64,000 nt of DNA from Amyelois transitella (lineage: Eukaryota > Arthropoda > Insecta > Lepidoptera > Pyralidae): NCBI RefSeq assembly GCF_032362555.1, contig NC_083526.1, forward strand, positions 4,794,001-4,858,000, read 5' to 3'. Made by a program: the position numbers and the translations under genes. Under the pieces are notes generated by a model. It had not been told where the DNA came from. It saw only the letters and a list, made by a program, of their open reading frames with translations, and did not search any database. Positions 35,001 to 47,328 of the stretch are shown here, piece by piece (positions within the stretch are counted from its first letter, which is position 1; each line of letters starts with the position of its first letter).

Positions 35001-35315
35001 TTACCGGAAATCCATAGGGTCCTTATCCAAAAAGCTTGCAAAATCTCTCGGAGTTTTCTCATCTCTTACAAATGATACACCTGTAGCCAAACTAAAGCTA
35101 TCTTGTTCATTGAACTGATTGAGATTATTCAATATCTCCTTTCCAAAGCAGTATCCAAGTTCAGTTTTCCTTTGAACGCTGATACATTCATTCAACGATG
35201 AATCTTCCACTACATTTTCTTTAAACTCTTCACCTTGTTGCAATTGAATCGGTATAACTTGTATAAAATTTGAAGATATGAAAAAAACCGCTAACGTTTT
35301 CGTCACCAAAGACAT
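32060..35315 (-). CDS. Osi-C: divergent four-exon Osiris protein, 331 aa
   Basis: Coding exons on the minus strand are 35315-35005, 34570-34386, 33362-33078 and 32274-32060. All junctions are GT-AG and the phases agree (total 996 nt, 331 aa plus stop). Start ATG 35315 is the first true Met; the frame extends to a TTG upstream. Signal peptide at about 1-25, Cys44 and Cys56 (C-x11-C, wider than in the other copies here), DUF1676 motif LATGVSFVRD, then the acidic DKDPMDFR block. Exon 2 has an unusual SALYPGLVMRVGPTL segment. Exon 3 carries the hydrophobic stretch (LLPLILGVLLIASKKAFLLAK) and a Gly/Tyr-rich tail (GGSYGGGSYGG). Exon 4 is charged, with HHAEYYYREK and a final NFAWTPINTG. No AQxLAY motif was seen. 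Exon 3's donor is gtcagt, weaker than the rest. Family membership is confident; the numbered subfamily was not determined. Confidence 0.88.
34082..34287 (+). mobile_element. RTE-type LINE tail, copy 3, in Osi-C intron 2
   Basis: Sits between Osi-C exons 3 and 2, in antisense orientation to the gene; complete with the GTAGTAGGAT end. Confidence 0.75.
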
Positions 35316-35454
35316 TTTGTCAAATAACAATCACGATATCAAAGATATTAATCGTAAAGTCACATTTCAGGATAAAAAAATCTCCAAAGACGACACCACT
35401 GTTTCAAATGGTACAGTTGTTACGTATAACGAAATTGTAGCAGTTCCTCGCTTG

Positions 35455-35461
35455 TTTTATA
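35455..35461 (-). promoter_or_regulatory. candidate TATA box of Osi-C
   Basis: TATAAAA on the minus strand about 140 nt upstream of the Osi-C start codon. No clear initiator was seen at the expected spacing, so this is weaker than the Osi-A and Osi-D sites. Confidence 0.4.
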
Positions 35462-35936
35462 GACTTTCCTTGTTATGTCTGGGTGAACTTTGCCATTGTT
35501 TTGGTGAAGACCGAACGAAGACTCGTCACGGGGTATTCCCACGTCTCGACCGACAATAGGGTGAAAATTCGAGTATAATTTGCAAGATATCGCTAAGACC
35601 ATCTACTGTTACAGAACATTGCATAATTTTGGTTACGTATTGTTATGGTTTTGTGTGTTATCGTGCAATCTGTTGATGTGATCTGATTTATAAAATTTGC
35701 TCTTTGTTTTTGTATTCAAATTTCTTGAGTACATCATAGCTCGAAATCTGGCACTCACTAAGTGCTGTATTGTTTTCATTTTTTGCATTGAACCGATTAT
35801 TATAAACGTAATTATTATTTAATATTGCAAGTAATTTAAATTTCATCATTTCGACTTGCTACATATTAATAAGCATACCTGTATTCGTTTTTTTTTATAT
35901 TTGTTTTGTGTCTGTAGGACTGTCAAATTAATATGT

Positions 35937-35985
35937 TATATATCTATCTATCATATGATAGATATCTATTATATATATATATAAT
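35937..35985. repeat. (ATCT)/(AT) palindromic low complexity
   Basis: Contains ATCTATCATATGATAGAT, an exact palindrome, then (TA)n. Confidence 0.7.
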
Positions 35986-36171
35986 CAATCTTGTTTATTA
36001 TGCTGCAGGTACCTACCCGGCACTTTCTCTTTTAAATTGTTGACATAAAAAACGATTTTAAGAGAATAAACACATTCATCTGCTGCAAGCTTCTTTGCTG
36101 GTCTGGTGACGAAAAACTTTAAGTCCCGTGCATATTTATTACAATTTAACAAAAAAATACTCTATAATGTT

Positions 36172-36335
36172 TTTATGAATTGAGATTGGAGATTATGACA
36201 GTGACAATTTGCTAGTCCATCGTCAAAGGAAGAATCCAAAGTTTACAAGCCTATCCCTTAGTCGCCTTTAACGACATCCATGGGAAGAAGGTGGAGTAGT
36301 CCTATTATTATTTCTATGGGTGCCGGGAACAACAT
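36172..36335 (-). mobile_element. SINE-like family 1, tail-less copy
   Basis: Covers GAGATT to GGGTGCCGGGAAC; an isolated tail piece on the other strand lies at 36740-36785. Confidence 0.6.
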
Positions 36336-36785
36336 AATTATTGAGAATCGATTATAACATCAGAAATATGTAAATCAACGATGTCTATTATTACGTCAAG
36401 GTTTACCACGATCAAGGAGTTTCACTAGTTGAATGACCTGTGAACTAAGATTAATTATATCATTAACATGTAAGACTAGATGCTTATCGATCCGATTTTA
36501 TCGATTGCATCTTAATTTTGAATAGGTACATATTAATCGTCATCATTTTTTTGGTTTGATACATTATCTAAGCAAGTTCAAAATTGCTGTTGTAAATGAA
36601 ACTTTCTGCTTCGATAAAAATAATTACTTCCCTTTACAGAATTAAATTTTAGTGAAAGTTATGTGAAGTGCTTTTGTTTTAAAAAGTAGACTATTTACTG
36701 TAAGTATTATCCCTGTTTGTATTACATATTTACTATAGACTGTTGGCTTTGTCTGCCCTGCAAGGGATATAGACGTGATCATATC

Positions 36786-38380
36786 CATAAACGAATGAAA
36801 AGCTAGTAAAGGCCACGTGAAAACAAACAGTTATTATAATATAGTAACGAACAGCCTAATCGTAACATTAACCATAATGATTATGGTCAAAGCAATCAGC
36901 TACAAATCAAGATGACACCCAAAGCCAACAGAGAAAACACTGGAACCAATGTCATTGTAAGCTGCAAAGGCTATTACGTCAGTCACAACTTTTACTTAAG
37001 GTGAGCCGGACGTATAAAATAATATACTTTCACTCTTACAAATCAATGATTCAAAAATGACCTAACAGCAGAAAGGTCTGGAAACTGAATTGAATCTTAA
37101 AGTGTAAAATGTAAGATTGAAAATGCGATGGCTGGTTATGAAAATTAAGATGATGTAAAGTTAAGTGCAGCTAACAGGTTGTAAGACAATGAACAGGTCA
37201 GAGGCTTCAATGCGGGTTGAGTAGCCTTGGAGAGTTTCTATGTCACGAAATAATATGAGAGAAGATACTCTGAAAAAGATTGTGTATATGTAAATTTATA
37301 GTTACCGGTACAATTATATCCTGTGTCATGATATAATATATCTTTATAATTATAAAAATGGATTGAACAAATAAAAAAGAAAACAGTTTATTTTCAAACT
37401 TTGAAGTCCTAACATAACTCTATTTTATTGTTTTGCAATAAAATAAATTTATGTGTTGAATTTCCTATAATAATAACGATATTTGTAGTGCCATAGATTA
37501 TTGAATTTAATCCATAATAAGCAAGTTTCTATCAAAGGTACATGAAGATATATTAGAAAATATATATTTTTTTGTAAGCTAAGTGGTGTGAGTTTATTTA
37601 TTAAAATATATTTTATCCATTAATTACACAATTAAGGTGTGTAGAACAACAGAAATGGTTCTGAATAATGATCACTTCGATCATGAGAACTGTCTTGAAT
37701 AAAACTGAATAAAAATTTAAGAAAAACAAAGACTCATCAATACGTTAAGTAGCTTATTAATGACAAAAAGTAATCGGTAGCCAAACGATTAACAATTAAG
37801 ATAAAAACTATATATAATACCAAATTACAGATACATGTGAAATATAATTGAAATCGATTCAATAGATTCTAACTTTATCACTAATATACATCTTGCCGCT
37901 AGCTTTTTTTTAATACAAATGTGTGCTAATACAATAGTTCTCTATATCAGTAAAGATAATCAATTAATTGATCTTCTTAGCAATGTACGAGCTGTATTAC
38001 ATACATTGAACAAAAGTCTTATCGGACTAATTAACGTTCAGTTTGATTCAACAGTTTGAATCGTGGTCATAAACTACTTTCTTTCTCCGCCGTTGCCCGA
38101 GGCTCAATGACTTTCTTTATGTGCCTCACCGTCTTTTATGTATCGACGATTCCCCTCTATTTCTTTTCCATTAATTGGTTTTAATGATCATTAGATATTT
38201 AAGATATCTGTTTTGATAATTTTTAAACGTTTCTTTATTTGAATTATTTTGGTAGAATTAATCGCCGTTTAAAGAAATTTTATTATTTTTTGTAATTAGC
38301 TTTATAGTTTTCATCATTGAACTCAAAATTTAATCTTTATTTTACATAAATATTTAAAAGATTTAATAACAAATTCTTCT
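36786..38380. other. AT-rich intergenic, nothing recognised
   Basis: Neither open frames of weight nor repeat blocks I know were seen here. Confidence 0.4.
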
Positions 38381-38383
38381 TTT

Positions 38384-38548
38384 AGGCCATCGCCTATTAT
38401 AGCCCATCGGCTAGCCACCTGTCACTATTTGAATCTCAATTTTATCATAAGCCATACAGCCTAATGTGGCCTATCAGTCTTTTCAAGACTATTGACTCTT
38501 TCTACTCTGCAAGTGATATTGACATGATTATATGTATGTATGTATGTA
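38384..38548 (+). mobile_element. SINE-like family 1, 5'-truncated copy
   Basis: TAGCCCATCGGCTAGCCACC to GATTATATGTATGTATG. Confidence 0.65.
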
Positions 38549-39358
38549 ATCACAAACTTCTCTACTGCGACTGCTAAACTCGTCCGATGGGCAGGCAATA
38601 CCAGTTTAATTTCGCATTGGCTTCAATTAGCAGATCTTAATTTTGATAAATAAGACACAAAATCGATTGTCGCTGTTAACATTTAACGAAATGCTTGTAG
38701 TATGTACTTTAAAGGAAAATCAAGTGACGCAACCCGGACGCAGGAAGGCGTGAGAAGAGAACTTTCTTATTCCGATGAAATAAAGGATGTGGATTTGACA
38801 CAAATTTATGATGATGCAACGCTTGTATAAGGACCAAACGTATGTTGATTCATGTTTGACTACGTGATGTTTTTGACAATTGTGTAGGAAATTATCGAGA
38901 AAGTGGGTAATGGCTGATAATGATATGAGTAAACATACTTTTTTATAAATCAACTTGTGAAAAAAATTGTCGTCGTTGATTTTTGTGTAGACTTTTTTAT
39001 ATTGATTTAGTAGCAATTTTTCTCATTCGAATATATTCCGAATTCTCAATATTTATAGTTGATTGGAGTTTGTTTATTAAACAAATTAAAGGAAATTAAT
39101 AGCTGACTGTTAAAATTCTGTCAAATGGTTTGCCGAAGATTTTGTCTGCCTAAACTAAAATTATTTACGCCATGCACTACCTAGTTTTAATGTTTTTTGT
39201 CAAAACTTGCTAGAATCACGTATTTATTTTTCTTATTTTTTTAATGTAGTTTTATTTCTTAATTAAGGTAAAGGGTTAATAATATTTAGCCATCCAGCTG
39301 AGTCTTTTCGACTCGGTTGGCTAAGTCTTCTATATAAATAAAAAAATATGGCCTACAT

Positions 39359-39482
39359 ACTCGTACATAATATAATCATGTTTATATCCCTTGCAGGGAA
39401 GACAGAAACATAAATTGAGATACATGTAATACCATGTTCTTAGCCCGTCACCTAAAAGAAAAACCCTAAGTTTATAATCCTT
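39359..39482 (-). mobile_element. SINE-like family 1, worn copy
   Basis: ATAATCATGTTTATATCCCT to AAACCCTAAGTTTATAATCC with internal loss. Confidence 0.5.
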
Positions 39483-40209
39483 CCTATATATATGGCTTTT
39501 ATATAATAAATCTAAAACAAAATCTTTTAATTTTGACACTTTTGTTAAAGTGTCATGAGACTTAATCATATATCTACAAAAGGAACTTATTAAATCAAAT
39601 GCACAGTCAAACACTTAAATTAATTTGCCGGAATCCAGAGCGGAACCAAAGGAAAAGCTAGTTACGAGCATCCGCGTAGAAACGACTAAAGAGCGCGTCT
39701 AAACTATTCAGAAAATGTTCAGCCGAGTGTACTCTAAGATAAGGGCGATAAGGTTGACAGTCGTGAAGTTAGTTAAAGATTTCAACTTGTAGTGCACGCT
39801 TGTAGTAAATGCGTCATTCATTCACGTAGATTTCGCGGTCCGTTCATTGCATATTATATTGATATAACACATACAATATGGTGTTTGTAAAGAAACTAGC
39901 TGTTTTCTAGTTATATGAAATATTCTTTATCTTATCTCCATACATATAACGCATCATTTCCTCAGATTTGTGACCAAATTGGTCTTTGATAAATTTTTTT
40001 TTTGTTAATTTTTTTATTCATATAAGTATTTAAAAAGTAAATTTGAGGAAAGCAGATATTATATACATTCTCCTTATTCATTCTATCTAGGTTTCATTCA
40101 TCCTATGTACATGCATGTCCAAATCGAAGCATACTATTCCTGTCCCTATATCTCCTTTCGCGTCATAACATTAATTTCAAATTAGGAACGCTACATTTAC
40201 CAGTCCCTC

Positions 40210-40228
40210 AAAAAAAAAAAAAAAAAAA
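40210..40228. repeat. poly-A run
   Basis: About nineteen consecutive A; a possible retroposon tail without a recognised body. Confidence 0.8.
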
Positions 40229-40650
40229 CCAAATAGAATTGAATTAGCATTTGACATAATATTGAAAGTCATATATATAACCACGGATTGTAACTACAGG
40301 TAGAAAGTGTTTCAACATCAGGATGTGAACATGATAATTTACTCTCGTGTCTGTTAATTTGGCTGCTTATTAGTCTTGAATGAAATTGCCCACTTAAGGT
40401 GCAGGTGCGTTATTACGTAATAATAAAGATTTGACGGGCTTGTTTGATGTTTTATGGCAGATTTTGTTTGACGAATATTTTATATGTTGCGTCAGAATTG
40501 AATGGAAATGTGACACCTTAAAATGAAATGTGGCTTCAAATATATTTTGTAACACATTTCTTACTTTTTTTTGGATAGATAAAGCTTAAGGTAGCTCCTC
40601 CATATTCTCGTTGAGACGTCTCGCTTTCGGTATTCGCCGAATCAAGACGA

Positions 40651-40821
40651 GATCGAGAACAGAGGGGTTTATTTCGAGTTTAACTCGATCAAACGCGTCT
40701 ATGAAGTAAACGCGAATTTGTATGTGATTTAAACAGCGCCACCTAGTGGTAACGCGATGGTACTAACGCAATTGATGCGTTTGATCGAGTACAACTCGCA
40801 CTAACCCCTCTGTTATCGATC
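40651..40821. mobile_element. MITE-like palindromic element
   Basis: Long terminal inverted repeats of about 48 nt (left starts GATCGAGAACAGAGGGGTT; right complement GATCGATAACAGAGGGGTT) with mostly matching bases into AACTCGATCAAACGC. Unlike any other repeat in the window. GC-richer than the flanks. Confidence 0.6.
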
Positions 40822-40989
40822 TAACACAAAACTACTAGAGATTCCTTTCATGTTTGGCACGAATACCGCCTCAAAATGGACACTATAAGCAAATATCCGA
40901 GACTTGCCGACAATTACCTCCACATTCTCCTATTCTCGTGTAGTTTTGCCGAGATTGTGAAGCGGGCATTATAGACACAAAACTTGAAC

Positions 40990-41080
40990 GGCACGTTCAG
41001 AAAACGTGGCCTTTCAGTCTTTCCAAGACGGTATGCTCTGTCTATCCCACAAGGGACATAGACGTGATTATATGTATGTA
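40990..41080 (+). mobile_element. SINE-like family 1, 3' fragment
   Basis: AACGTGGCCTTTCAGTCTTT to GTGATTATATGTATGTA. Confidence 0.6.
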
Positions 41081-41192
41081 TTAGTTTAATCAAAAAACTG
41101 TTTATTTAAATTTTGCTTTACGCTAGTCTGAAGAAAAATATGACATGTGCCAACTGCTCTCTTCCCGCGCAGATTGTAAAAGTCGAACAAGG

Positions 41193-41238
41193 GACATCTA
41201 CAAACTTACAAATTAAACTTTGTAAGTTTGTAGATGTC
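41193..41238. repeat. perfect 20-bp inverted repeat, 6-nt loop
   Basis: Arms GACATCTACAAACTTACAAA and exact complement around TTAAAC. Confidence 0.9.
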
Positions 41239-41308
41239 AAACGCTTTCAAACGGTGAATATGGATTCTGTCTATCCTTTATGGGATAAAAACGTAATGTG
41301 TACGAGTG

Positions 41309-41567
41309 TGCCGTGTGGTTCCCGACACCAATATAAAAAAAGAATAGGACCACTCCATCTCTATCCCATGAATGTCGTAAAAGGCGACTTAAGGGTAGGC
41401 TTATAAACTTGAGATTCTTTTTTTAAGCAATGGGCTAGCAACCTGTCACTATTAGAATCTCAATCCTATCATTAAGCCTAACAGATAAACGCCACCTTCC
41501 AGTCTTTCAAGGCTGCTGGCTCTGTCTACCCCGCAAGGGATATAGACGTGACTATATGTATGTATGA
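41309..41567 (+). mobile_element. SINE-like family 1, full-length copy
   Basis: GTGCCGTGTGGTTCCCGACA to GTGACTATATGTATGTATG. Confidence 0.8.
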
Positions 41568-43194
41568 ATGAGTGTAAGGAGAACAATAACGGTTGCTAAA
41601 TAAGACCTCACAAGTTGGCTGAAAAAAAGAGGCAATGAATAATCATAATTACTGTGTGGAGAACAGTTGTTTCGGTACATTATAAGTGAAAATAATGTTG
41701 GTATTCATAGTACGGCTTCTAATTAAATACCTACCAAGTGTTTTTTTTAAATAAGATTTTGTTGAATAGGTATTGCACCTTCATGCTTTTAATATAAATT
41801 ATTATTTATCGTATTTGAATTTGGATTGCATTGCAGAATATTATCTTAGTTACTACGGTATATCATCTACTAAAATGTTTTAGCCCTTTACCACTCGTAA
41901 CATATTTTTCTCCCCTAACAGAATTGATTGATTAAATTAATTTCTTCAGGTTAAGTGTTCAGATTTGTCGGATAATTGTAAAACGGTTTTCCATATTAGC
42001 AAAATATTTTAGTTCACTTATTCAAGCAGGTGATGCGGTGTGCATTTTATGTAATTTCTATATGTTTTGTTTACAAATAAAATAATATCCATCGATCTGT
42101 TATTGGTTGGAACGCGAAGCGGTTTAGAATAAGATTTAAATAGAAGGCATATTCATAATTTTCATAACATTAGTCTCGGTTGAGTGTTCATCTCTCTGAC
42201 GAATATTTAAGTATACAAAGTTATGCAAAATATCAACTTGGTTATTTTCTTTAATAAAATAAAAAGACAAAGATAGCGAATGAGTATTTCACCCGCACTA
42301 TGAATACGGTCTGCGTTTTGAGATCGGCTATCTTGTTTTTTCGTCTCATCTAACTTGTAAATAATGTGTGATCGGTAGCGTGATCGTCCTACATACGGAC
42401 AACGGCACCAGTCTGCGTCTGAAAAATGTGCGTTGTGATGGCAGTAACATGAAATACATTTATAATAAGAAAGTATAGTTCGAGTGTCTCATTAAATATA
42501 TTTTTTTTTAATTGAAAGTGGTCGACCCCTATCAACAAAACAAAAAATAAAAATAAAGGAGAAGAGTCAAAGTAATAATACAAGAAAGTTTAGTTCGAGT
42601 AACTCATGAAATACATATTTTTAAAATTAATAGTAGTTGACCTCTATCAATTAAAGAAAAAAAAATATTTGAAGAAGAGTAGAAGAAAACTTTAAAACTA
42701 CTCAACGGATTTAAAAGCAATTTCATAGGTGAATAACATATAATTAAGAGAATTGTTTCGTCAAAATCGGTAAAGTGAAAAGAAGTTAAAGTCGATTGAA
42801 AAATTTAATTAATTTGCGGTTAACATGATAGTATGTATGTCACTATTTTCATTTTGATTTTTGTACTTACAACACCTAATTAATTTATTTATGTACATCA
42901 AGGAAAAAAAATAAGAATAGAACCTAACGTACCTATTACAATGATATATCTTCCACGCGCACGAAGTTGCGGACTACAAATAGTCTGCCAAATTCTCGCC
43001 ATGTGAACGGACACCTACAAAATGCGTGTGTGTGGGATGGCACAAACCGCTTGCGCATTTACTTGCATGTACGTAATTACTTGTGATTCTTTCATCGAGA
43101 AATTTAATACTCGATATTGAAATTAAAAGTTTCTTCTGGCGTATAGAAATCGAAGTCATATCATAATACATTGTTATGTTAAAACGACGAAAAA

Positions 43195-43450
43195 GTGTGG
43201 TTCCCGGCACCAATAGAAAAAAAGACTAGAACCAACCCGTCCTTTTCTCATGAATGGCGTAAAAGGCGACTAAGGAATAGGCTTATATACTTGGGTTTCC
43301 TCTTTTACGCGATGGGCTTGAAATCTGTCACTATTTGAATCTCAATTCTATCATTGAGCCAAACAGCTGAACGTGGCTATCAGTCTTTTCACAACTGTTG
43401 GCTTTGTCTACCCCGTAAGGGATAAAGACGTGACTATATGTTTGTATGTT
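43195..43450 (+). mobile_element. SINE-like family 1, full-length copy
   Basis: GTGTGGTTCCCGGCACCAAT to GTGACTATATGTTTGTATG. Confidence 0.8.
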
Positions 43451-43624
43451 AAAACAAAAGGTTAAGCACAGAGCAATTGCTTATGTAATCTTAGTATTCT
43501 TTTAGTGACCTGACAATCCTCAGAATCTCAATTCCAAGGATAAGCGTAGCTTTTGAGTTTTCTTGAGACTTGTACTTCTGTCTAACCCGTAAGAAATAAA
43601 TACATGATAAATATGTTATATAAT

Positions 43625-43758
43625 ATATGGCAACCTGTCAATATTTTAATCTAAATTTCAGTATAAAGCCATACAGCTGAACGTGGCCTTTCAGTATTTT
43701 CAAGACTTATGGCTCTGTCTTCTCCGCAAGGGATAAAGACGTGACTATATGTACGTAT
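43625..43758 (+). mobile_element. SINE-like family 1, 5'-truncated copy
   Basis: GGCAACCTGTCAATATTTTA to GTGACTATATGTACGTAT. Confidence 0.65.
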
Positions 43759-44089
43759 ATTATAGCCAAATAAAATTGAGGAAATTTATGCATAAAGCTC
43801 ACAAAGAAACGTCATACCGTAAAAGTCAATTAAGCGTGATATCCACAATTAATAATCTGTGTTCGTTTAAAGTGTCGTGTTTATGGACATTTTTTGTCCA
43901 ATTTTTTCATCAAGATCGTTACTGATAACAAAAACGGCTTTCCGTTATTACTTCCTCACTATTTGTATGTTAAAAACTAGCTGATTCCCGCGGTTACACC
44001 TTATATGGAAATGTTGAGTTTTTCGGTGTTTGCTTTTTTTTAAGGAAATAGGGAATAGTCGTGGTTAAATGTCAGTTTGGATATTTGTT

Positions 44090-44244
44090 ACTCTTTCACG
44101 CAAAAACTACTGAACCCATTACGATGAAATTTGGTATGTGGGTAGCTAAAGACCCAGAATAACACATAGGCTACTTTTTACCCCAGAGTTCCTGCGGGAT
44201 TGATAGGGTTTCCATGCGGGCGACGTCGCGGGCGGTCTCTAGTT
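44090..44244 (-). mobile_element. RTE-type LINE tail, copy 4
   Basis: Minus copy from GTTACTCTTTCACGCAAAAA to GGCGGTCTCTAGTT, slightly diverged. Confidence 0.7.
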
Positions 44245-44807
44245 TATAATAATTTTCTATCAAATAAGTACATCACAATATTACCTTTCCACGCTTTTAC
44301 ATTTGAATATTAACAAGAGGCTCGGTTTAGCTTAAGACTCAATTATTCAACGTCATTTTCATGCACGAATTGAAAATAAAAATATAAGGACATTATTTAT
44401 GGACAAACTTACTAATATAAGTTATTAGTTTCAATCACACATAATCGTCCTATTAATAATAATTTATTTCTAAAACTTTCCGTCTCAAGCGTATATGTAA
44501 CTAATTAGAAATAATTACTAGGAACCAAAACTATACTAATAATGTTAGACAATGTGTCATTTATCACATTATGCACTGTGTGTATGGGGGTGCTGAGTAT
44601 AATTTTTTATAATTATAATGTTTAAAAAAACTCTTACTAAAACTATTAATTCAATATGGTTTGTAAAAAAGCAATCAGAGTAACAATTTCGTAAAAAGAG
44701 TACGGTATTAAAATGTAGGTACTACAGTAATGAGGAGTTTCATTCGGCCTTTGAGTAGTTTCATTATATTAATTTATTGTATTTTCTACGGCTCTTATTT
44801 TTTATAT

Positions 44808-45018
44808 ATAGCCACGTCTATCTATCCCGCGAGGAGGACTGAGCCAACAGTCTTGAAAAGACAGCTGTATGATGAAATAAATATTAAAATATTATTTGCT
44901 AGGTCGTCTAACAAGAGGAATCCTCAGTTTATAAGCCTATCCCTTAGTCATCTTTTACAACATCCATGGGAAGACATGGAGTGGTTCTATTCTAAAATGC
45001 CGGAAACCAAACGGCACC
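44808..45018 (-). mobile_element. SINE-like family 1 copy with deletion
   Basis: GCCACGTCTATCTATCCCGC to GCCGGAAACCAAACGGCAC; the middle (GGTTGCTAGCCC block) is replaced. Confidence 0.6.
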
Positions 45019-45494
45019 TGTTGCTTTATCTAGAAAGAGTATTGCTCTCATTTCTGTACTTAATACTCGTAATTTCCCAAAATTTCCGGGGGAACGGCAA
45101 TGAATGGGAATTTTCATTTCATGCGGGGGGTTAAAATTGTTAAGTTAAGGTTTATTAGGCTAGCAGTTTGACTATAAATATAAAGAAACGACAGTAAATC
45201 TTTCTGCATAAGATCTACGATGATTTCTTGACACCTAGATGTTAAACACGTGATTGTACAAAACTTCTTCGCACATGCCACCTCTGTCTTAGGTACTTAA
45301 ATTATATCCCAGATATCTCGTAAACTATTTCCATTTTGTAGATGCAAAATATTATAATAATACAATTGTGATATGGTTTCAAAACGCATGTGATATATCT
45401 ATTCAAAATATTGGTGCACCACTCGATATCTTTCCCATAGATGTCGTATAAAAGACGACTAAAGGAATACGCATTGTCATGGTTCTCCTGCAAA

Positions 45495-45610
45495 AGTTAC
45501 GGAGGTCAAACGGCAGTCGCTTCGTGTATAAACATGATTTAACAGGATCACAGTCGAAATTCCCACTCCGGGCTCTTTTCTAGAAAGGCTAAGATATAAC
45601 TGAGATTAAC
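45495..45610 (+). repeat. repeat family 2 fragment
   Basis: GGAGGTCAAACGGCAGTCGC then GTGTATAAACATGATTTAAC; preceded by a short family 1 piece at 45411-45475. Confidence 0.5.
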
Positions 45611-45651
45611 TCTAGAAGGATGTGAATTATATTTAAATGATTAATTAAATG

Positions 45652-45842
45652 AGTGCCGTATGGTTACCGGCACCAATACAAAAAATAATAGAACCACTCC
45701 ATCTCTTTCCCATGGATGTCGTAAAACACGATAGGCTTACAAACTTGGGATTCTATTTTAGGCGATGGGCTAGCAACCTGTCACTGTTTGAATCTCAATT
45801 CTATCATTAAGCCAAATAGCTGAACGTGGCCATTCAGTCATT
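45652..45842 (+). mobile_element. SINE-like family 1, 3'-truncated copy
   Basis: GTGCCGTATGGTTACCGGCA to GAACGTGGCCATTCAGTC; the tail is absent. Confidence 0.7.
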
Positions 45843-47259
45843 TTTTTAGAGTAGGTACCTACATACAAAATTTAATAAGTTAAATTAAGACAATAGGATT
45901 TTGCTTATTATATTAGAAACGTAGAATGTTAAAGTGTTGATTTGAAGGAATTTAATTTAAAATTATAATAAATAGCATATTTTAGGTGCAATCATCATTT
46001 ATAACAAGCTGTGTATTGACTTTTGACAGCACGAAATACTCGGTATTATATTGTTTGAAAAGATAAAGATGCGAGGTACAATCAAGACGTAAAGCGTATC
46101 ACTTGACCGAATCTTTAAGATCGGTAAATCGATGAAGTAATTATTAATATAAATATTAATATTGTCGTGATATAAACAGTAAAGAATAGAATGTGGAAAA
46201 AAATGAGTCTTACAAATACAAATACTTTATTTGCTATAAATGCGGTACAATTATAGGTGTTACAAAGCATATACGAGTTCATTTTGGCCATTTAACCAGT
46301 CATGGCATGCAAAAATACAGAAAATTTAAATTAAATGAAAATTAAAATAATGTCATATTAAATGTTCTTCAAAATTTAGTTTTTATCGAAATATTCTTCA
46401 ACAGTCGTTCAACAACGTCTTTCACCAGTAAAACGTAATTTTCACGGTATACATATGTACCTATTGATGATATAAATGAATCGCATATCTGTAAAATTTT
46501 ACTATCGCTGAGTTAAGACCCTTTCGACTTGCTACAGCACACCTGTGTTAATTTTAAGGATTTGTTATTGTATTTTTTGTTTTGTGTCTGAAGCACTGTC
46601 GAAGAAAAGTTTTATTTATCTATATATCTATGGGTTTTTCTGATTTCACTGAAGATTGAAAGACGTTATCACATCTTTCTGGTATATGCCCTTGTTGTTT
46701 TCTTCCTGGAAATGAACCTGGAGTCATCTTTCACTACAATCCTTGAGCGGTTAAGTCAATTTAATAGAAGAAGCATCTTAGATTTGAAATTTACTGTAGG
46801 TATAGTTAGGAAATAGAGATGAGCAATTCTAAATTGTGGAGAACCAGGCAACATAGTAATAAATATATTTAAATAACTTAATATACCTAATTGAATGGAA
46901 GAATAAGTACATATCCGAGGTCCCACCCGCTTAAAAGGAAAAAATAGGAAATCTTATCTAATGCACCATTAGACCATGTGACATGCCAAATTTGAAATGT
47001 TTGGACCTAGCTGTTTGACCTGTCTGCTAATATATAAGTAAATCGATCAGTTTCGAAATAAATCTTTATGTTACGAAGTGCCAAGACAATCTGTAGGTAT
47101 ATATGCAATTATCACTTGAAAGTTGATCGCAATTCATGAAAAATTTTACTGGCTGCAGTACATCGTAGACACTTTTCTCATCAACAGTCCCGACCAACTG
47201 CATAAATGCATGGACGCATCCCTCTTAGCAACGACCAGTGTACCGTGAAACGAAGCGCA

Positions 47260-47265
47260 TATAAA
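47260..47265 (+). promoter_or_regulatory. TATA box of Osi-D
   Basis: TATAAA lies 69 nt before the chosen ATG (47329), with an ACAGT initiator-like motif at 47291, about 31-33 nt downstream of the TATA box. This supports starting translation at 47329 rather than at in-frame codons upstream of 47260, which would fall outside the transcript. Confidence 0.55.
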
Positions 47266-47328
47266 CGCTACAGGTGCTCCAGATTTAAACACAGTGCCTA
47301 TAGTCAACGTTGTGGTAACTGCATCAAA

